The notes below the pieces were generated by a model. That model was not told the origin of the DNA and did no database searches. It worked only from the letters and a program-made list of their open reading frames with translations. From NCBI GenBank assembly GCA_012514615.1, contig JAAYZY010000285.1, forward strand, positions 1 to 5,767: 5,767 nucleotides of DNA. Reading direction: 5' to 3'. Positions within the stretch are counted from its first letter, which is position 1. Each line of letters opens with the position of its first letter. This DNA comes from Chloroflexota bacterium. GTDB taxonomy: Bacteria; Chloroflexota; Anaerolineae; DTPP01. Below are positions 5,752 to 5,767 of this stretch, in pieces. The translations under genes and the position numbers were made by a program.

Positions 5752-5767
5752 GTGGCCATGGGGGGGG
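5752..5767 (+). CDS. Possible start of a rightward gene, truncated by the window edge
   Basis: A GTG at 5752 (reading GTG GCC ATG GGG GGG) lies 7 nt after GGAG (5741-5744) and downstream of a good promoter. An in-frame ATG at 5758 is an alternative but is 13 nt from that Shine-Dalgarno. Only five codons are visible, so no product can be named. The codons run into a tract of at least eight G (5760-5767) that continues to the edge of the window. Confidence 0.35.

Overview
The window is strongly GC-rich and almost entirely coding. It carries three complete genes, the 3' part of a fourth, and probably the first codons of a fifth at the right edge. No rRNA, tRNA, CRISPR array, insertion sequence or phage gene is visible. 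The gene content is chromosomal housekeeping plus signalling. The kinase resembles the large GAF/PAS membrane kinases I associate with Chloroflexota (membrane segments and the helix after the H-box), so a Chloroflexota-like bacterium is my best guess. That is an inference from recalled family patterns, not a search result.

Layout. Positions 1-513 (+) hold the C-terminal part of an amidohydrolase of the 5-methylthioadenosine/S-adenosylhomocysteine deaminase family. Positions 510-1277 (+) hold a TtcA-like PP-loop tRNA-thiolation enzyme whose GTG start overlaps the preceding stop. Its stop overlaps by 4 bp the stop of the convergent gene at 1274-2356 (-), the universally conserved P-loop ATPase YchF. 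Upstream of ychF on the same strand, after a 62-bp gap, lies a 1058-residue membrane sensor kinase (2419-5595, -). Positions 5596-5751 form a divergent regulatory region, the only AT-enriched part of the window. It has a good sigma70-type promoter facing each way. A GTG start with a well-placed Shine-Dalgarno begins a rightward gene at about 5752 that runs off the window.

The most interesting object is the kinase. It has about eight membrane helices, an extracytoplasmic sensor region, HAMP, GAF and PAS domains, and a complete-looking ATP-binding domain. Its H-box reads FSTDLKSPL, so the phosphoacceptor histidine is threonine (residue 841). It is therefore either a pseudokinase/allosteric regulator of the DivL kind or uses unusual chemistry. 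Its start codon and Shine-Dalgarno are predicted to lie inside a 9-bp hairpin in the mRNA leader, next to a competing hairpin, which suggests control of its translation.

Working together: the left pair looks like a translationally coupled operon joining methylthioadenosine salvage or detoxification with tRNA sulfur modification. The right pair (kinase then ychF) looks co-transcribed from the promoter near 5654-5682. No response regulator is present in the window.
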